NCBI RefSeq assembly: GCF_001646945.1
Contig: NZ_LUTV01000011.1
Location: 31,210 to 95,209 of the forward strand
DNA length: 64,000 nucleotides
Origin: Endozoicomonas ascidiicola
GTDB lineage: Bacteria; Pseudomonadota; Gammaproteobacteria; Pseudomonadales; Endozoicomonadaceae
Reading direction: 5' to 3'
The translations under genes and the position numbers were made by a program. Below, one piece after another: positions 10,132 to 22,200 of this stretch. The notes beneath the pieces are model-generated. The model had not been told where the DNA came from, ran no database searches, and worked only from the letters and a program-made list of their open reading frames with translations. The number at the start of each line of letters is the position of its first letter. Positions within the stretch are counted from its first letter, which is position 1.

Positions 10132-10707
10132 TATTAACTCCATTCTCTAATCATCGGGTTGGCCAGATGAATGCCGGGTTCTTTAATTTTTTGTCTTTAT
10201 ATAGGTGCAAGTCGCCTGACTGCGTGCCCTTCCAAGGCCAATTGTTTTGAAAATGCGATAACCGGCTGGCATTTTCTGACCCCGAAGTGAACGATAATCT
10301 ATCCTCACGAACGCATTCATTACTCAAGTGGTTATACCAATTCTGCTTTTAAATTATGGGCTGCGCAGCCATTCTGATCGACTGGATCTGCGTTGAAGCT
10401 CCTCGCCATAGCTACGGCTATGACTCGTCTCTTCGCCTTGCCCAGTTGCCCAAAATAACTTACTCACTCCATAATTTTAAAGCGCCACTGGTATACTACC
10501 GTTCAAGGCGGTTTGAGACTGTGACTCGAATGCAATCAGACATCTGCAAAAACGCGTATACCATATACCATCCTTGATCAGGAATAAATTAAGTTTTGTT
10601 AAAAAACGAAACCGGCATCCGCAAAAACCTCTAACGTTAGCTCCATATAGATTCATCGGTGGCTTAACGGTAAAATGCTCTTTTTTCATAGGCAGTAGCA
10701 TTTTCCC
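10132..10707. other. Intergenic region between icd and mnmA
   Basis: About 575 bases with divergent promoters for icd and mnmA and one copy of a nested palindromic repeat (10333-10495, listed separately). No supported coding frame was seen. Confidence 0.6.
10333..10495. repeat. Nested palindromic element, copy C
   Basis: This 163-base element has 27-base imperfect terminal inverted repeats starting TATACCA (22 of 27 positions pair) and a central near-palindrome CCATAGCTACGGCTATG. Its core, GCGTTGAAGCTCC then CATAGCT and CTTCGCCTTG, aligns with copies A (41028-41180) and B (60995-61156), although it is the most diverged of the three. It is non-coding and lies between divergent genes. Confidence 0.75.
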
Positions 10708-11841
10708 GTGAGCATGGAAACCTCTTCAGCAAACGCATCTTCAAGCGCTTCTTCAACAAAAGGTCGGGTTATCGTTGGCATGTCCGGCGGTGTCGACTCC
10801 TCGGTTTCTGCATTGTTGTTAATGCAGCAAGGGTACCAGGTTGAAGGCCTGTTCATGAAGAACTGGGAAGAAGACGATGGCACCGAATATTGTACGGCCA
10901 TGACCGATCTTGCAGATGCACAGGCGGTGTGTGACAAGCTGGGTATCAAGCTGCACAAAGCCAATTTTGCCGCGGAATACTGGGACAATGTTTTCGAACA
11001 CTTTCTTCATGAATATAAGAATGGAAGAACACCGAACCCTGACATTCTCTGCAACAAAGAGATTAAATTTAAGGCATTTCTCGATTACGCCATGACGCTG
11101 GGCAGCGATCTCATCGCCATGGGGCATTATTGCCAGCGAATTGATCAAGATGGCCATAGCTATCTGGTGAAAGGTACGGATAACAACAAAGATCAAACCT
11201 ACTTCCTGCACGCCGTAAATGAAGCGCAGATTGCCCGTACATTATTCCCGGTTGGCCATCTTCAGAAGCCAGAGGTTCGTCGCATTGCTGAAGAACACGA
11301 TCTGGTCACCCATAACAAAAAAGACAGCACCGGCATCTGTTTTATTGGTGAACGTCGATTCAAGGATTTTCTGAAGCAGTACCTGCCCGCACAACCCGGG
11401 GCCATTGAAACCACAGACGGTGACATCATTGGTGAGCACGCTGGCCTGATGTACCACACAATTGGTCAACGGCAAGGCTTGGGCATTGGTGGCCTGAAAA
11501 ATGCCAGTGAAGCGCCTTGGTACGTACTTGAAAAAGACCTTGAGAGAAATGTCTTGATTGCCGGCCAAGGCACAGACCATCCAATGCTCTTCTCCAGCGG
11601 CCTGACCTGTTCCCATATTGACTGGGTGTCCGGCTCTGCTCCAGAATTGCCAGCAAAACTCACCGCCAAGGTTCGTTATCGTCAGCAAGATCAACAGTGC
11701 ACATTAACAATGGATGCCAATGGTCAATATCAAGTGACGTTTGATGTGCCTCAAAGAGCCGTAACACTGGGACAATCCGTGGTTTTTTATGACAATCAAA
11801 CCTGCCTTGGCGGCGGTGTTATTGAAACTCGTTACTCCTAA
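10708..11841 (+). CDS. mnmA: tRNA-specific 2-thiouridylase MnmA
   Basis: The product has 377 residues from a GTG; an ATG two codons later is equally possible and neither has a strong ribosome site. A Ser/Ala-rich leader of about 17 residues precedes [19 protein letters not shown], the PP-loop that adenylates the tRNA wobble uridine. [12 protein letters not shown] carries the first catalytic cysteine and [12 protein letters not shown] the second. GHYC and [12 protein letters not shown] are also conserved. The enzyme installs s2U34 in Glu, Gln and Lys tRNAs using sulfur relayed by the Tus proteins. It heads the conserved mnmA-hflD-purB cluster. Confidence 0.97.
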   Translation: MSMETSSANASSSASSTKGRVIVGMSGGVDSSVSALLLMQQGYQVEGLFMKNWEEDDGTEYCTAMTDLADAQAVCDKLGIKLHKANFAAEYWDNVFEHFLHEYKNGRTPNPDILCNKEIKFKAFLDYAMTLGSDLIAMGHYCQRIDQDGHSYLVKGTDNNKDQTYFLHAVNEAQIARTLFPVGHLQKPEVRRIAEEHDLVTHNKKDSTGICFIGERRFKDFLKQYLPAQPGAIETTDGDIIGEHAGLMYHTIGQRQGLGIGGLKNASEAPWYVLEKDLERNVLIAGQGTDHPMLFSSGLTCSHIDWVSGSAPELPAKLTAKVRYRQQDQQCTLTMDANGQYQVTFDVPQRAVTLGQSVVFYDNQTCLGGGVIETRYS

Positions 11842-11888
11842 TTTATAACCTTTACCACCTGCAGAGAACAGCATCGGTGCGACATTCA

Positions 11889-12494
11889 ATGATGGATCAG
11901 GCGGCGGCCCTTTCTGGCGTATTCCAGGCCGCAGAGCTCGTCGACAAGCTAGCCAAGACCGGGCAGTGCGACAGTGAGGTCATGAACGCCTCAATCAACA
12001 GCATTTTTATCACCTCACCTCAAAGTGTGTCCGAGGTCTATGGCGGTTTTGAACATCTAAGCACAGGGCGTAAATCCCTTGAGTCAGTACTCAGCAGAAA
12101 CAGCTCCGCTATTCAAGGAGATGTGGTCCGTTATGCTCTCGCCCTGATCCACATCGAAAAGAAGCTCAGCCGAAACTCAAAAATGCTGGGCACCATAAGC
12201 TCCCGGCTGGCACGCTCTCAGGAACAAGCCAATCACTTTGGTTCCAATCACGAGAACGTGATATCCAGTCTCGCCAGTGTGTATTTAGACACAATCAGCA
12301 CCTTTAAAACACGCATTCAAGTGAACGGCGATGCTCGACACCTACAAAACACCATGAATGCCAGCCGTATTCGCGCTGTATTACTGGCCGGCATTCGTTC
12401 CGCCATGCTCTGGCGACAATGCGGTGGTAGCCGCTGGCATCTATTCATTGGCAGAAATAAGCTGCTGGGCGCCGTCAAACGTCTACCATCCTAA
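11889..12494 (+). CDS. hflD: HflD family lysogenization regulator homologue
   Basis: About 201 residues from the ATG at 11889; a GTG at 11877 would add four residues. ALSGVFQAAELVDKLAKTG at the N-terminus, LEHLSTG-like turns in the middle and AGIRSAMLWRQCGG near the C-terminus are the family pattern of this all-helical protein. In E. coli HflD is peripheral to the inner membrane and binds lambda CII; its host role is unsettled. The neighbours mnmA (50 bases upstream) and purB are the same as in E. coli, which supports the call more strongly than sequence alone. Confidence 0.9.
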   Translation: MMDQAAALSGVFQAAELVDKLAKTGQCDSEVMNASINSIFITSPQSVSEVYGGFEHLSTGRKSLESVLSRNSSAIQGDVVRYALALIHIEKKLSRNSKMLGTISSRLARSQEQANHFGSNHENVISSLASVYLDTISTFKTRIQVNGDARHLQNTMNASRIRAVLLAGIRSAMLWRQCGGSRWHLFIGRNKLLGAVKRLPS

Positions 12495-12635
12495 CCCCAT
12501 AAAAATAACGATGGGCTCTGACCACCCAAATGAGTCCATTGTTTAATCCTAAAAACAACCCGATTTCTTCTGCTCCCACCTACGATTACCACGCCATTTC
12601 AGGTATCATGCGCTCTTTCTTTTCCTCCGGCATAA

Positions 12636-14024
<1,389 letters not shown>

Positions 14025-14027
14025 ACA

Positions 14028-15512
14028 TCATGAAACCTTCCGCTTAAACAGCGGAATCAGTGCTATCAATACAATATAAATTGCCACCATCACGGTGAAG
14101 CAATAAACAAACGCCAGCATGGTGGATTGCTGATGCAACATGGCAGCCATCTTTTCCAAAAACACCGTGCTGGTGACTTCCATACCTGACCATTTAGCAT
14201 AATTCTGTAAAATCGGATTATCTGCGGTCAGACTTCCTCCCAAACTGTGCCACTCTTCCTGCTGAACATAGCTGAAGTAAGTATTGATGATAGCGATGCC
14301 GATGGAAGAACCAATGGTTCTGCAAAGGTTGAACATGGCAGTGCCACCAGGCACCCAATCTGCAGGCAGCGTGGCAAAAGCCAGTTTTGACAGCGGTGCA
14401 AACACCAACCCCATCCCTGCCCCTTGAATCACTGACGGTAAAATAAGCCAGAATTCATCCACTTCCAGAGGGTACTGGCTCATATGCCAAACACCGACCG
14501 CGTTCAGAGCCAAACCAAGCAGTACTAACCAGCGCGTATCCACCTTATCCATTAACGGTGCCGCCATCATCAGCACAATGGCTGACGCTATGCCTCGGGG
14601 CGCCATCATAAAACCTGCAGTCTGAACGGGGTAATTGTACAATTGCTGAAGCAGCATGGGCTGAAGCTGCAAAACACCAAATGTCCCCACAGCAAACAAG
14701 CTAACCACCAAACAGGAAATACCCAGATTGCGATTCATCAGCATCCAGGCTGGTGCAATATCTCCCCGGGTTTTGCAAGATCGAATGATAAATGCAGCAA
14801 TCATCAACACGCTGGTGATGGAGGAAAAAAGAATAAAGTTCGAACTGAACCAGTTTTTCTCATTCCCCTGGGACAGCACCATCTGCAACAAACCAATACC
14901 CAGCGCCATGGTCGTAATCAACAGCCAGTCCATTGGGGCTTCTCCCTGATTGCTAATCCTGATATTTCTTAAAATCAGCAATACGCACAGCGCACCAACA
15001 GGAAGGTTGATGTAAAATACCCAGCGCCAATTGAGATGCTCCGTCAGAACACCGCCAATGGCGGGCCCCAGTACCGGCCCAACCATCACACCAATGGCAA
15101 AAATCGCCATGGCCTTGCCCTGCTCCTCTTTGGGATACACCTGTATCAAAACCGATTGACTCAAAGGAATGACAGGCGCCGCAAACAACCCCTGCAAAAT
15201 CCTGAATACAATCATTTCCATTAACGAGTCGGCCTGACCGCACAGGGCGGAAAACAGAATAAAGCCCAAAATGGAATAGAGTAAAAGATGTCGCTCACCC
15301 AGCCGGCGGGTCAAAAAAGCGGCCAGAGGAATACAAATCGCTTCTGCCATGGCAAAGCTGGTAAGCACCCAGGTAATCTGTTCGGAAGTGGCTCCCAGCG
15401 CTCCCATCATATCCGGCAAAGCGACATTGGCGACGGTCATGTCGATCAGCACCATTAACGACGATGTAATAATCGTAATGGTCACCGCGGCTCTGGTGAC
15501 ATTATTGACCAT
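14028..15512 (-). CDS. DHA2 family (EmrB-type) multidrug efflux MFS permease
   Basis: The product has 494 residues with about 14 hydrophobic segments, as in the DHA2 drug:H+ antiporters. MVLIDMTVANVALPDMMGALG carries the family acidic residue in TM1. AIGVMVGPVLGPAIGG is the antiporter motif C in TM5. The start overlaps the end of the upstream membrane-fusion gene by 11 bases, so the pair is translationally coupled. With an outer-membrane channel such a pair forms a tripartite pump; no TolC is adjacent, although a TolC-like gene lies at 38.3 kb. The substrate is unknown and no adjacent regulator is present. Confidence 0.93.
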   Translation of the reverse strand: MVNNVTRAAVTITIITSSLMVLIDMTVANVALPDMMGALGATSEQITWVLTSFAMAEAICIPLAAFLTRRLGERHLLLYSILGFILFSALCGQADSLMEMIVFRILQGLFAAPVIPLSQSVLIQVYPKEEQGKAMAIFAIGVMVGPVLGPAIGGVLTEHLNWRWVFYINLPVGALCVLLILRNIRISNQGEAPMDWLLITTMALGIGLLQMVLSQGNEKNWFSSNFILFSSITSVLMIAAFIIRSCKTRGDIAPAWMLMNRNLGISCLVVSLFAVGTFGVLQLQPMLLQQLYNYPVQTAGFMMAPRGIASAIVLMMAAPLMDKVDTRWLVLLGLALNAVGVWHMSQYPLEVDEFWLILPSVIQGAGMGLVFAPLSKLAFATLPADWVPGGTAMFNLCRTIGSSIGIAIINTYFSYVQQEEWHSLGGSLTADNPILQNYAKWSGMEVTSTVFLEKMAAMLHQQSTMLAFVYCFTVMVAIYIVLIALIPLFKRKVS

Positions 15513-16569
15513 GGTTCACCACTGCACTGCCAGCCCTTTTTTTTGCCGACGCTTCAGTAACAACAGTATCGACAGCCACCGTATCGACAACCACTGCAGC
15601 ACTTGCTCCGACTCTGAGCGGTTTGTCATCATCAGCATCCAACCGAATGCTCACCGGAAAGCGCTGAGTGATTTTGACCCAGTTCCCCGTCGCATTCTCT
15701 GGTGGCAATAACGAAAACGCACTGCCACTGGCTGGAGAAATTGATTCGACGACACCTTTCATTGGACTATCCGGGTACATATCCAATGTCACACTGGCCG
15801 ACATACCGGGTTTAATACGAGCAAGGTCGTCTTCTTTATAATTGGCCTGCACCCAGAAACTTCCGGCTTCCACCAAGGGAAACATGGCCTGCCCCATGCT
15901 AACCACACTGCCCGGATGCACATTGATCAACCCCACCTTGCCATCCACGGCGGCGGCAATATTGGTATAGGAAAGGTTCAAGGTGGCGGTCATTAAATCT
16001 GCCGCCGCGACTTGCACGGCCGGCGCATCTTTACCGACGGTTCCCTGCTCGGCAACCAACTGTTCCATATGTGCTTTGGCACTGGTGACCGTTTCCCGCG
16101 CCGTCGTTAATGCCGCTTTGGCATTGTCACCATCTTGCTTGGGAAGTACTCCTGAAGCTACCAGCGTCATGGTGCGTTTGAAGTTTATCTGGACTTTTCG
16201 AAGGTTGGCACCAGCAGTAACGACATCAGCACTGGCCGCATTAATCGCCTTGCTAGTCGCCAGATTCTGCTCTGCTGCCACCTCATAGGCTGCGCGGGCT
16301 TTTTTCAGTTGCGCCTCATAAGGGGCAGGATCGATTTGAACCAACAATTCCCCTTCATGTACATAATCATAATTGCCAGCATTAACTGTGCTGACCATGC
16401 CGCCCACCTGGGGAGAAACATAAATGATATTGCCGTGAACGTAAGCATTATCGGTGCCCGGATATTTTCGCTGATGTTCGAGGTAAAACCAGGCTGCAAT
16501 ACCCAGAGCGATAACCAGTAACAAACTGATTACCCAGTTCTTAACGGAGTGGGAAGACGTGTTTTCCAT
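15502..16569 (-). CDS. EmrA/HlyD-type membrane fusion (periplasmic adaptor) protein
   Basis: The product has 355 residues. One N-terminal membrane anchor (WVISLLLVIALGIAAWFYL, about residues 12-30) is followed by the beta-barrel/lipoyl entry TDNAYVHGNIIYVSPQVGGMVSTV, a helical hairpin (about 90-200), and a second lipoyl/barrel half with DGKVGLINVHPGSVVSMGQ. The protein links the inner-membrane EmrB-type permease to an outer-membrane channel. It is the first gene of the two-gene unit. The C-terminal 25 residues are Val/Ala/Asp-rich and variable. Confidence 0.93.
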   Translation of the reverse strand: MENTSSHSVKNWVISLLLVIALGIAAWFYLEHQRKYPGTDNAYVHGNIIYVSPQVGGMVSTVNAGNYDYVHEGELLVQIDPAPYEAQLKKARAAYEVAAEQNLATSKAINAASADVVTAGANLRKVQINFKRTMTLVASGVLPKQDGDNAKAALTTARETVTSAKAHMEQLVAEQGTVGKDAPAVQVAAADLMTATLNLSYTNIAAAVDGKVGLINVHPGSVVSMGQAMFPLVEAGSFWVQANYKEDDLARIKPGMSASVTLDMYPDSPMKGVVESISPASGSAFSLLPPENATGNWVKITQRFPVSIRLDADDDKPLRVGASAAVVVDTVAVDTVVTEASAKKRAGSAVVNHGQ

Positions 16570-16770
16570 TTAACAACCAGACAGGACAATGAACGGGGAG
16601 GTTTGAAGGCAATCAACTAAACAATTGAAGGATCCAGAAAGCGTAGTTCAGGTCGTGACTGTGGTCGACTAAAAAACAGTGGTCGTCTGCTTATGATAAG
16701 AGGTTTTCGTAAAAGATCTGGTTCCCATGCTATGAGGTTGTCGCAAAACTCTCGATAAGTACGTGGAAGG

Positions 16771-16794
16771 AAGAGTGCTGAAAACAGCACTCTT
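16771..16794 (-). terminator. Hairpin after glcB
   Basis: The arms AAGAGTGCTG and CAGCACTCTT (10 perfect pairs) enclose AAAA, about 20 bases past the glcB stop. The T-run is weak on the minus strand, so termination efficiency is uncertain. Confidence 0.65.
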
Positions 16795-16814
16795 TTACGA
16801 CATGTGACAGGTTT

Positions 16815-18998
16815 TTACTTGGAGGTTTGCTGCGCTTTAAACTCTTTTCTGCGCTTATGGAGAACCGGCTCGGTGTAACCATTAGGCTGCTCACAACCTT
16901 GCAGCACCAATTCCAGAGCCGCCGTAAAAGCAACACTTTGATCGAAGTCTGGCGCCATCGGTTGATAGGCACTATCACCGGCATTCTGCTGATCAACCAC
17001 CACAGCCATACGCTGCATAGTTTCCAACACCTGCTCTTCTGTGCACACCTTATGACGAAGCCAGTTAGCAATGTGCTGACTGGAGATACGCAGCGTTGCC
17101 CGATCTTCCATCAAACCCACGTTGTTGATGTCCGGTACCTTAGAGCAGCCAACACCCTGATCAATCCAGCGAACCACATAACCCAGAATGCCCTGGGCAT
17201 TGTTATCCAACTCTTTCTGGATCAGCTCTGGCGTCAGGTGACTGGTATCCGACAGTACCGGAATCTCCAGAATATCATCAACACTGGCTTTCTTACGGCT
17301 GAACAATTCATCCTGAACCGTTTGAACATTCACACGGTGATAATGCACGGCATGCAATGTTGCACCATTAGGCGACGGAACCCAGGCGGTGTTGGCACCG
17401 GACAGAGGATGAGCAATCTTTTGCTCCATCATCTTGGCCATTTCATCGGGCATGGCCCACATGCCTTTACCAATTTGCGCTTTGCCCGGTAGCCCTGCTC
17501 TTAAACCGACATCGACGTTTTGATCTTCATACGCCTGAATCCAGGTGGATTGCTTCATCTCACCTTTTGGAATCACCGCGCCGGCTTCCATGCTGGTATG
17601 AATCTCATCGCCAGTACGATCAAGGAAGCCGGTATTGATAAAGACAATGCGATCTTTGGCAATGCGGATACATTCTTTCAGGTTAATGGAGGTTCTGCGC
17701 TCCTCATCCATAATGCCAACTTTCAAGGTGTTAGCCGGCATATCCAAAGCAATTTCGATGCGATCAAACAGCTTGCAGGTAAACGCCACTTCTTCCGGAC
17801 CGTGCATCTTTGGTTTTACGATATAGACGCTGCCTTCACGGGAGTTGCGACGCCCACCGCTTTTCTGCAGATCGTGCATGGCGATCAGTGAGGTAAACAT
17901 GCCATCCATAATGCCTTCAGGAATCTCATTGCCCTTAGCGTCCAGAATGGCATCGTTGGTCATCAAGTGTCCGACATTGCGAACAAACATCAGACTTCTG
18001 CCCGGTAATGTCAGTTCACCACCGTCCGCTGCCGTATAAACCCGATCTTCATTAAGCTGCCGGGTTAACGATTCACCGCCTTTGACGAACGTGTCTTGCA
18101 AGTCACCTTTCATCAAACCGAGCCAGTTGCGATAAACCAGTGTTTTATCTTCTGCGTCTATCGCAGCAACCGAATCTTCGCAGTCCATAATAGTGGTGAT
18201 GGCCGCTTCAACCAGCAAATCCTGAACGTTGGCGGCATCACTCTTACCAATAACACCTTCAGCATCGACCTGAATTTCAATGTGTAAACCATTGTTTTTA
18301 AGGAGAACGGCATCAGGCTTGCTGGCTGCACCGGAAAAACCCACGAACTTTTCAGTGTCTTGCAAAGAGGTAACAGAACCGTCTTGCAAAGAAATCGCCA
18401 GGTTGTTTTCCAGCACCTGATAACGAACGGCATCAGCATGGCTACCGGAAACCAGAGGGGCCGCATCATCCAACAACTGACGACCAAATTCGATGACCTT
18501 CTGACCACGGATCGGGTTATACCCTTTTCCTTTCTCAGCACCACCATCTTCGGAGATGGCATCGGTACCGTATAAAGCGTCGTACAAACTGCCCCAGCGC
18601 GCATTAGCAGCGTTTAGAGCAAAACGGGCATTCATAACCGGCACAACCAACTGAGGGCCCGCTTGAAGAGCGATTTCACTGTCCACGTTTTCCGTCGCAA
18701 TGGTGAAATCACCGCCGTCTGGCAGTAGGTAACCAATGTCTTGCAAAAAGGATTTATACGTCGCTTTGGTTTCAGCATTGAAGGTGTTTTTACGATGCCA
18801 GCCGTCGATCTGCTCTTGCAATTGATCACGACGGGCAAGCAATGCCTTGTTTTCCGGAGCCAATTCGATGACCAGCGATTCCAGGGACTGCCAGAAGCGA
18901 TCTGGCTCAATGCCAGTACCTGGCGCAATATCATTGACCAGTAAATCGTGTAGGGTTTTGGCAATCTGCAGGCCACCCTTCTGGATACGTTCAGTCAT
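16815..18998 (-). CDS. glcB: Malate synthase G
   Basis: The product has 727 residues, the length of the monomeric G isoform. Conserved stretches include [69 protein letters not shown] and [16 protein letters not shown] near the C-terminus. It condenses glyoxylate with acetyl-CoA to malate, completing the glyoxylate shunt begun by AceA at 30.4 kb. It is the only malate synthase in the window. The giant gene downstream of its start separates it from aceA and the LysR gene. Confidence 0.98.
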   Translation of the reverse strand: MTERIQKGGLQIAKTLHDLLVNDIAPGTGIEPDRFWQSLESLVIELAPENKALLARRDQLQEQIDGWHRKNTFNAETKATYKSFLQDIGYLLPDGGDFTIATENVDSEIALQAGPQLVVPVMNARFALNAANARWGSLYDALYGTDAISEDGGAEKGKGYNPIRGQKVIEFGRQLLDDAAPLVSGSHADAVRYQVLENNLAISLQDGSVTSLQDTEKFVGFSGAASKPDAVLLKNNGLHIEIQVDAEGVIGKSDAANVQDLLVEAAITTIMDCEDSVAAIDAEDKTLVYRNWLGLMKGDLQDTFVKGGESLTRQLNEDRVYTAADGGELTLPGRSLMFVRNVGHLMTNDAILDAKGNEIPEGIMDGMFTSLIAMHDLQKSGGRRNSREGSVYIVKPKMHGPEEVAFTCKLFDRIEIALDMPANTLKVGIMDEERRTSINLKECIRIAKDRIVFINTGFLDRTGDEIHTSMEAGAVIPKGEMKQSTWIQAYEDQNVDVGLRAGLPGKAQIGKGMWAMPDEMAKMMEQKIAHPLSGANTAWVPSPNGATLHAVHYHRVNVQTVQDELFSRKKASVDDILEIPVLSDTSHLTPELIQKELDNNAQGILGYVVRWIDQGVGCSKVPDINNVGLMEDRATLRISSQHIANWLRHKVCTEEQVLETMQRMAVVVDQQNAGDSAYQPMAPDFDQSVAFTAALELVLQGCEQPNGYTEPVLHKRRKEFKAQQTSK

Positions 18999-19167
18999 CT
19001 GTGCCTCACTTCCTGATTGTCGTTATTGTTGAATTAGGAACATGAAACCCTCAGAGGATAGCCAAGCTTATAGCTAGTCCAAATGCAGGGTATATTCGGC
19101 ACGATAGTATAGAAATAGGTGGATAATGCCAATCAGCAGGGGTTATGACGGGTATTTTCAATATGAA

Positions 19168-19201
19168 TAAGAGCGCGTTAAGTAGAAGTAGCCCGCTCTT
19201 A
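19168..19201 (-). terminator. Possible terminator of the giant gene
   Basis: Perfect 8-base arms TAAGAGCG and CGCTCTTA with an 18-base loop lie just after the stop of the giant gene. Only a short T-rich stretch follows on the minus strand. Confidence 0.5.
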
Positions 19202-19206
19202 CGAAA

Positions 19207-22200
19207 TTATGATGTCATTTGCTGATAGTACTCTGTCAATTGTCTTTTCCACTGAAGATCAACTTCCTCTGCAATATCATCTGCTTTCCCCTGCCTGTTT
19301 TGTAAGCCAAAAAAGCTGAGAACAGCAACATCGCTGGCAATCTCCTGCTCTAAATCCTGATCCAGTTCAGGATACTTCATATCATCAGGTTGCGTATCGA
19401 TAACACGTTGATACACCTGTTGACATATACTCATTTGCCTCTTCATTTCATGGTTAGAAGCAACACGTCCAGAAACGCTTTCCGTTGGAAATTCCTGCAT
19501 TGACTCCCATACAAACAATGCAAACATTCGCTTATCCAACGTTGAGATCTGGCAATTCTCAAGACTGCTGTTCATATCGATAATAAATCGAATGTAGTGG
19601 TTCTCTTTGAGAGCTTTGTCATTTTTTATTGTCGCTGTGGAAGTCAGTCGTGCTTTTTTTACATTTTCAGAGTAACTATTCTCATTATTTGAGGAGTACC
19701 GCCCGTGCTGACGCAGCTCACTTAATAACTCCTGATAACAATGCTTACGAACCCTTTCCGAAGTTAGAGGATCTGGTTTGAATGGCCGCAAATCCTTGAT
19801 GGATTGCCACGAGCTTTTTTTCTGCTTAATCAGCAGACAACGCGAGATCATGTGCCCATCGTGCTGCTTACTAATAAATTTGAGCGCATTGACCGCCAGT
19901 ACATTCAACATACTTCTTATGAAATGAATCCCCAATTCATTCTCTGGCTGCATTTCACCTTCAATCGCTGTAAAAAAATGCTGCTTATGAATTGCACCGG
20001 CAGCATGTACATCGCTTCCCTTCAGGCATACACCTGAATCGTCCGTCAGATCGAAGACATTTGCATATCTTTCATGTTCTGGTCCAATTTGAGAATGGTA
20101 AACATCCTGAAGATAGCTTTCGATAAACGGTTGAGGAAGCGTATCCAGCAAATATTTAAAATGACTTGATAAGTCGTAGTGTGTCAAAAGAATAATGTTC
20201 AGCTTATCTGCATCAGTCCAGAATTTGGATACTGTGGTATCGTCCGTATGGCTCTTCAAGAAATCGACTACATCCTGCAATAAATCAGGAATGAGCTCAT
20301 AGGCACTTTGCAGAAAATCAATATTAACTTGGTGGCTCTCATTTATGATTGATTCATCACTGGATGAATCAATCATTCGCCCTGCATCTGCTTTATAGCT
20401 GGGAACCATAGTTCGATTATTTTTCCAATGCAGGAAGATGTTGGCCAGTTCCATTTGTCCATAGATAGCATTGCCAAGCGTATTAAAACTATTAGCGATG
20501 CGAGCCTTTTCATCAAAAAGCGAAGCATTCACAACACTATTGATCGTTTTACGAGTTTTTGCTGATGCCCAAGACTGACTATCCTGCTGCCCCTGATTAT
20601 TTTGATAAAACCAATTGCTTAATTTTCCAGCTAGATGTTCACTCCAGGAAGTGTTTTCAAGAGGTGATGAAATAGTGCATTGCTTGCTACTATGGTTGCA
20701 TACCATAGAATTGGCATCATAAGTGGAATAGTATTTTCCATCTTTTCCAAGGTTTACTCCAAAACCATCAGGCAGTTTACCATGATTTTTTTCATACAAT
20801 GCCAATACCTGATTCCACGACTGAGCTTTTGTACCGGGCATGGTTAACGGATGTAAATCACCCTGTCCCATTACTGCAGTATCTTTATTCCAACGGTCCA
20901 GGGCTCTGCCGCCCAATTCGTGAACCGAGTTCAACGCTATTTTTCGTTTAAGCCCTCTTCTATTTGGTTTCTCCTGGGTCAGTTCGTGACGAGCTGGTCT
21001 GCTGATACCCTCACAGGGTGCTTTCTGATTCCCGCTGATTAATTGGCAGGCTTTTTCATCATTGCTTCGAAAGGAAACTGCGACTTGCCCTGGCTTGCAA
21101 GCCGCCATATCTTTATTACAGCTGCCAAGAACACTGGTTTCTATTGTAACTTTACTGATATCAGATCTGTTTGGCTGGCCTGCCTGATGCTGGGTACTGT
21201 CAGCATACTGATTCCACAGTTGCCCGCCCATTTTGATCAGCACAGTTCCACCCAATATCATTTTACGGGGTATTTCAGCAGCTTTAGCACATAGATACGC
21301 CATATGGTTAAAGGGGGAACCAAGCCGCATTGCAGAGTTTCTGTCAAATTCATCCCCCACACTTAATAAACGTCTACCAGGCATGGTTTGCCTTTCTGGT
21401 GTTAATGTCGTGTTTGCCACTCCACCCTCATCCACAATGGCTTGAATGGACAGTTGGCTTGTTACAAACGCTTCAAAGACAGACCGTGGAAGAGCAAGAG
21501 AATTTTTAAGCAGGTGGATCAAATCCTCCTTTTTCAATAGTTTTGAAGATTGTTCACAGAGCATGATTAATCGAACCAATTTATCCAGACCATGCTGACT
21601 TTCTTCAGCCAATCCAACTTCTCTGCAAGGCTGATATTGCCCATGGTTTAGCTGGTATTGAGTTACTAATATCTGATAATTCTCAGCATCGCCCTGGGTC
21701 AGGTCGTCTGGCCCAATGCTGCCTTCATCATCTTCACTACCAGTAACATCCAGTAACTGCCCCAGGATCACTTTCCAGTATTCACCATAACGGCTGGCGA
21801 CAGAAATAGAACTATCAAGGCGCTCTTTGACAGTTTCTAGTGATACCAGGTGATTTGAAGTCAAGCATTCCTGAACATTTTCAGTTACAGCTGAGCTGAT
21901 TGGTGTGATAACAAAAGTTTGCTTCGCATGCCCACGGTTTGCCTGAATAACATAACGCCCTGGCGGCAGTTGACCATGGACTCGGACACTGCCCGGTGGT
22001 TGGCTAATGTGTTCCGCAGGTATTGTGGTTATTACCCCCCCCCGATCATGCCCATCAGCAGTAAATAATCGCTTCAAGATTTTGAATACACCTTTGCTTG
22101 GATCGACCGGTTCCCGAAGGTGCAGCACTTGCTTTCGCTGGAAAAAATCATGATTCAAGCGAGCCAAATATCTGTATCCAGCACTAATTACTTCGCCGTC

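Noticed and set aside
10576..10707. Possible tRNA or leader RNA before mnmA
   Set aside because: No cloverleaf with a TTC loop and acceptor stem could be drawn, and no attenuator-like hairpin was visible.
16827..17492. A 221-codon open frame antisense to glcB
   Set aside because: It is a shadow of malate synthase G, with no motif of its own.
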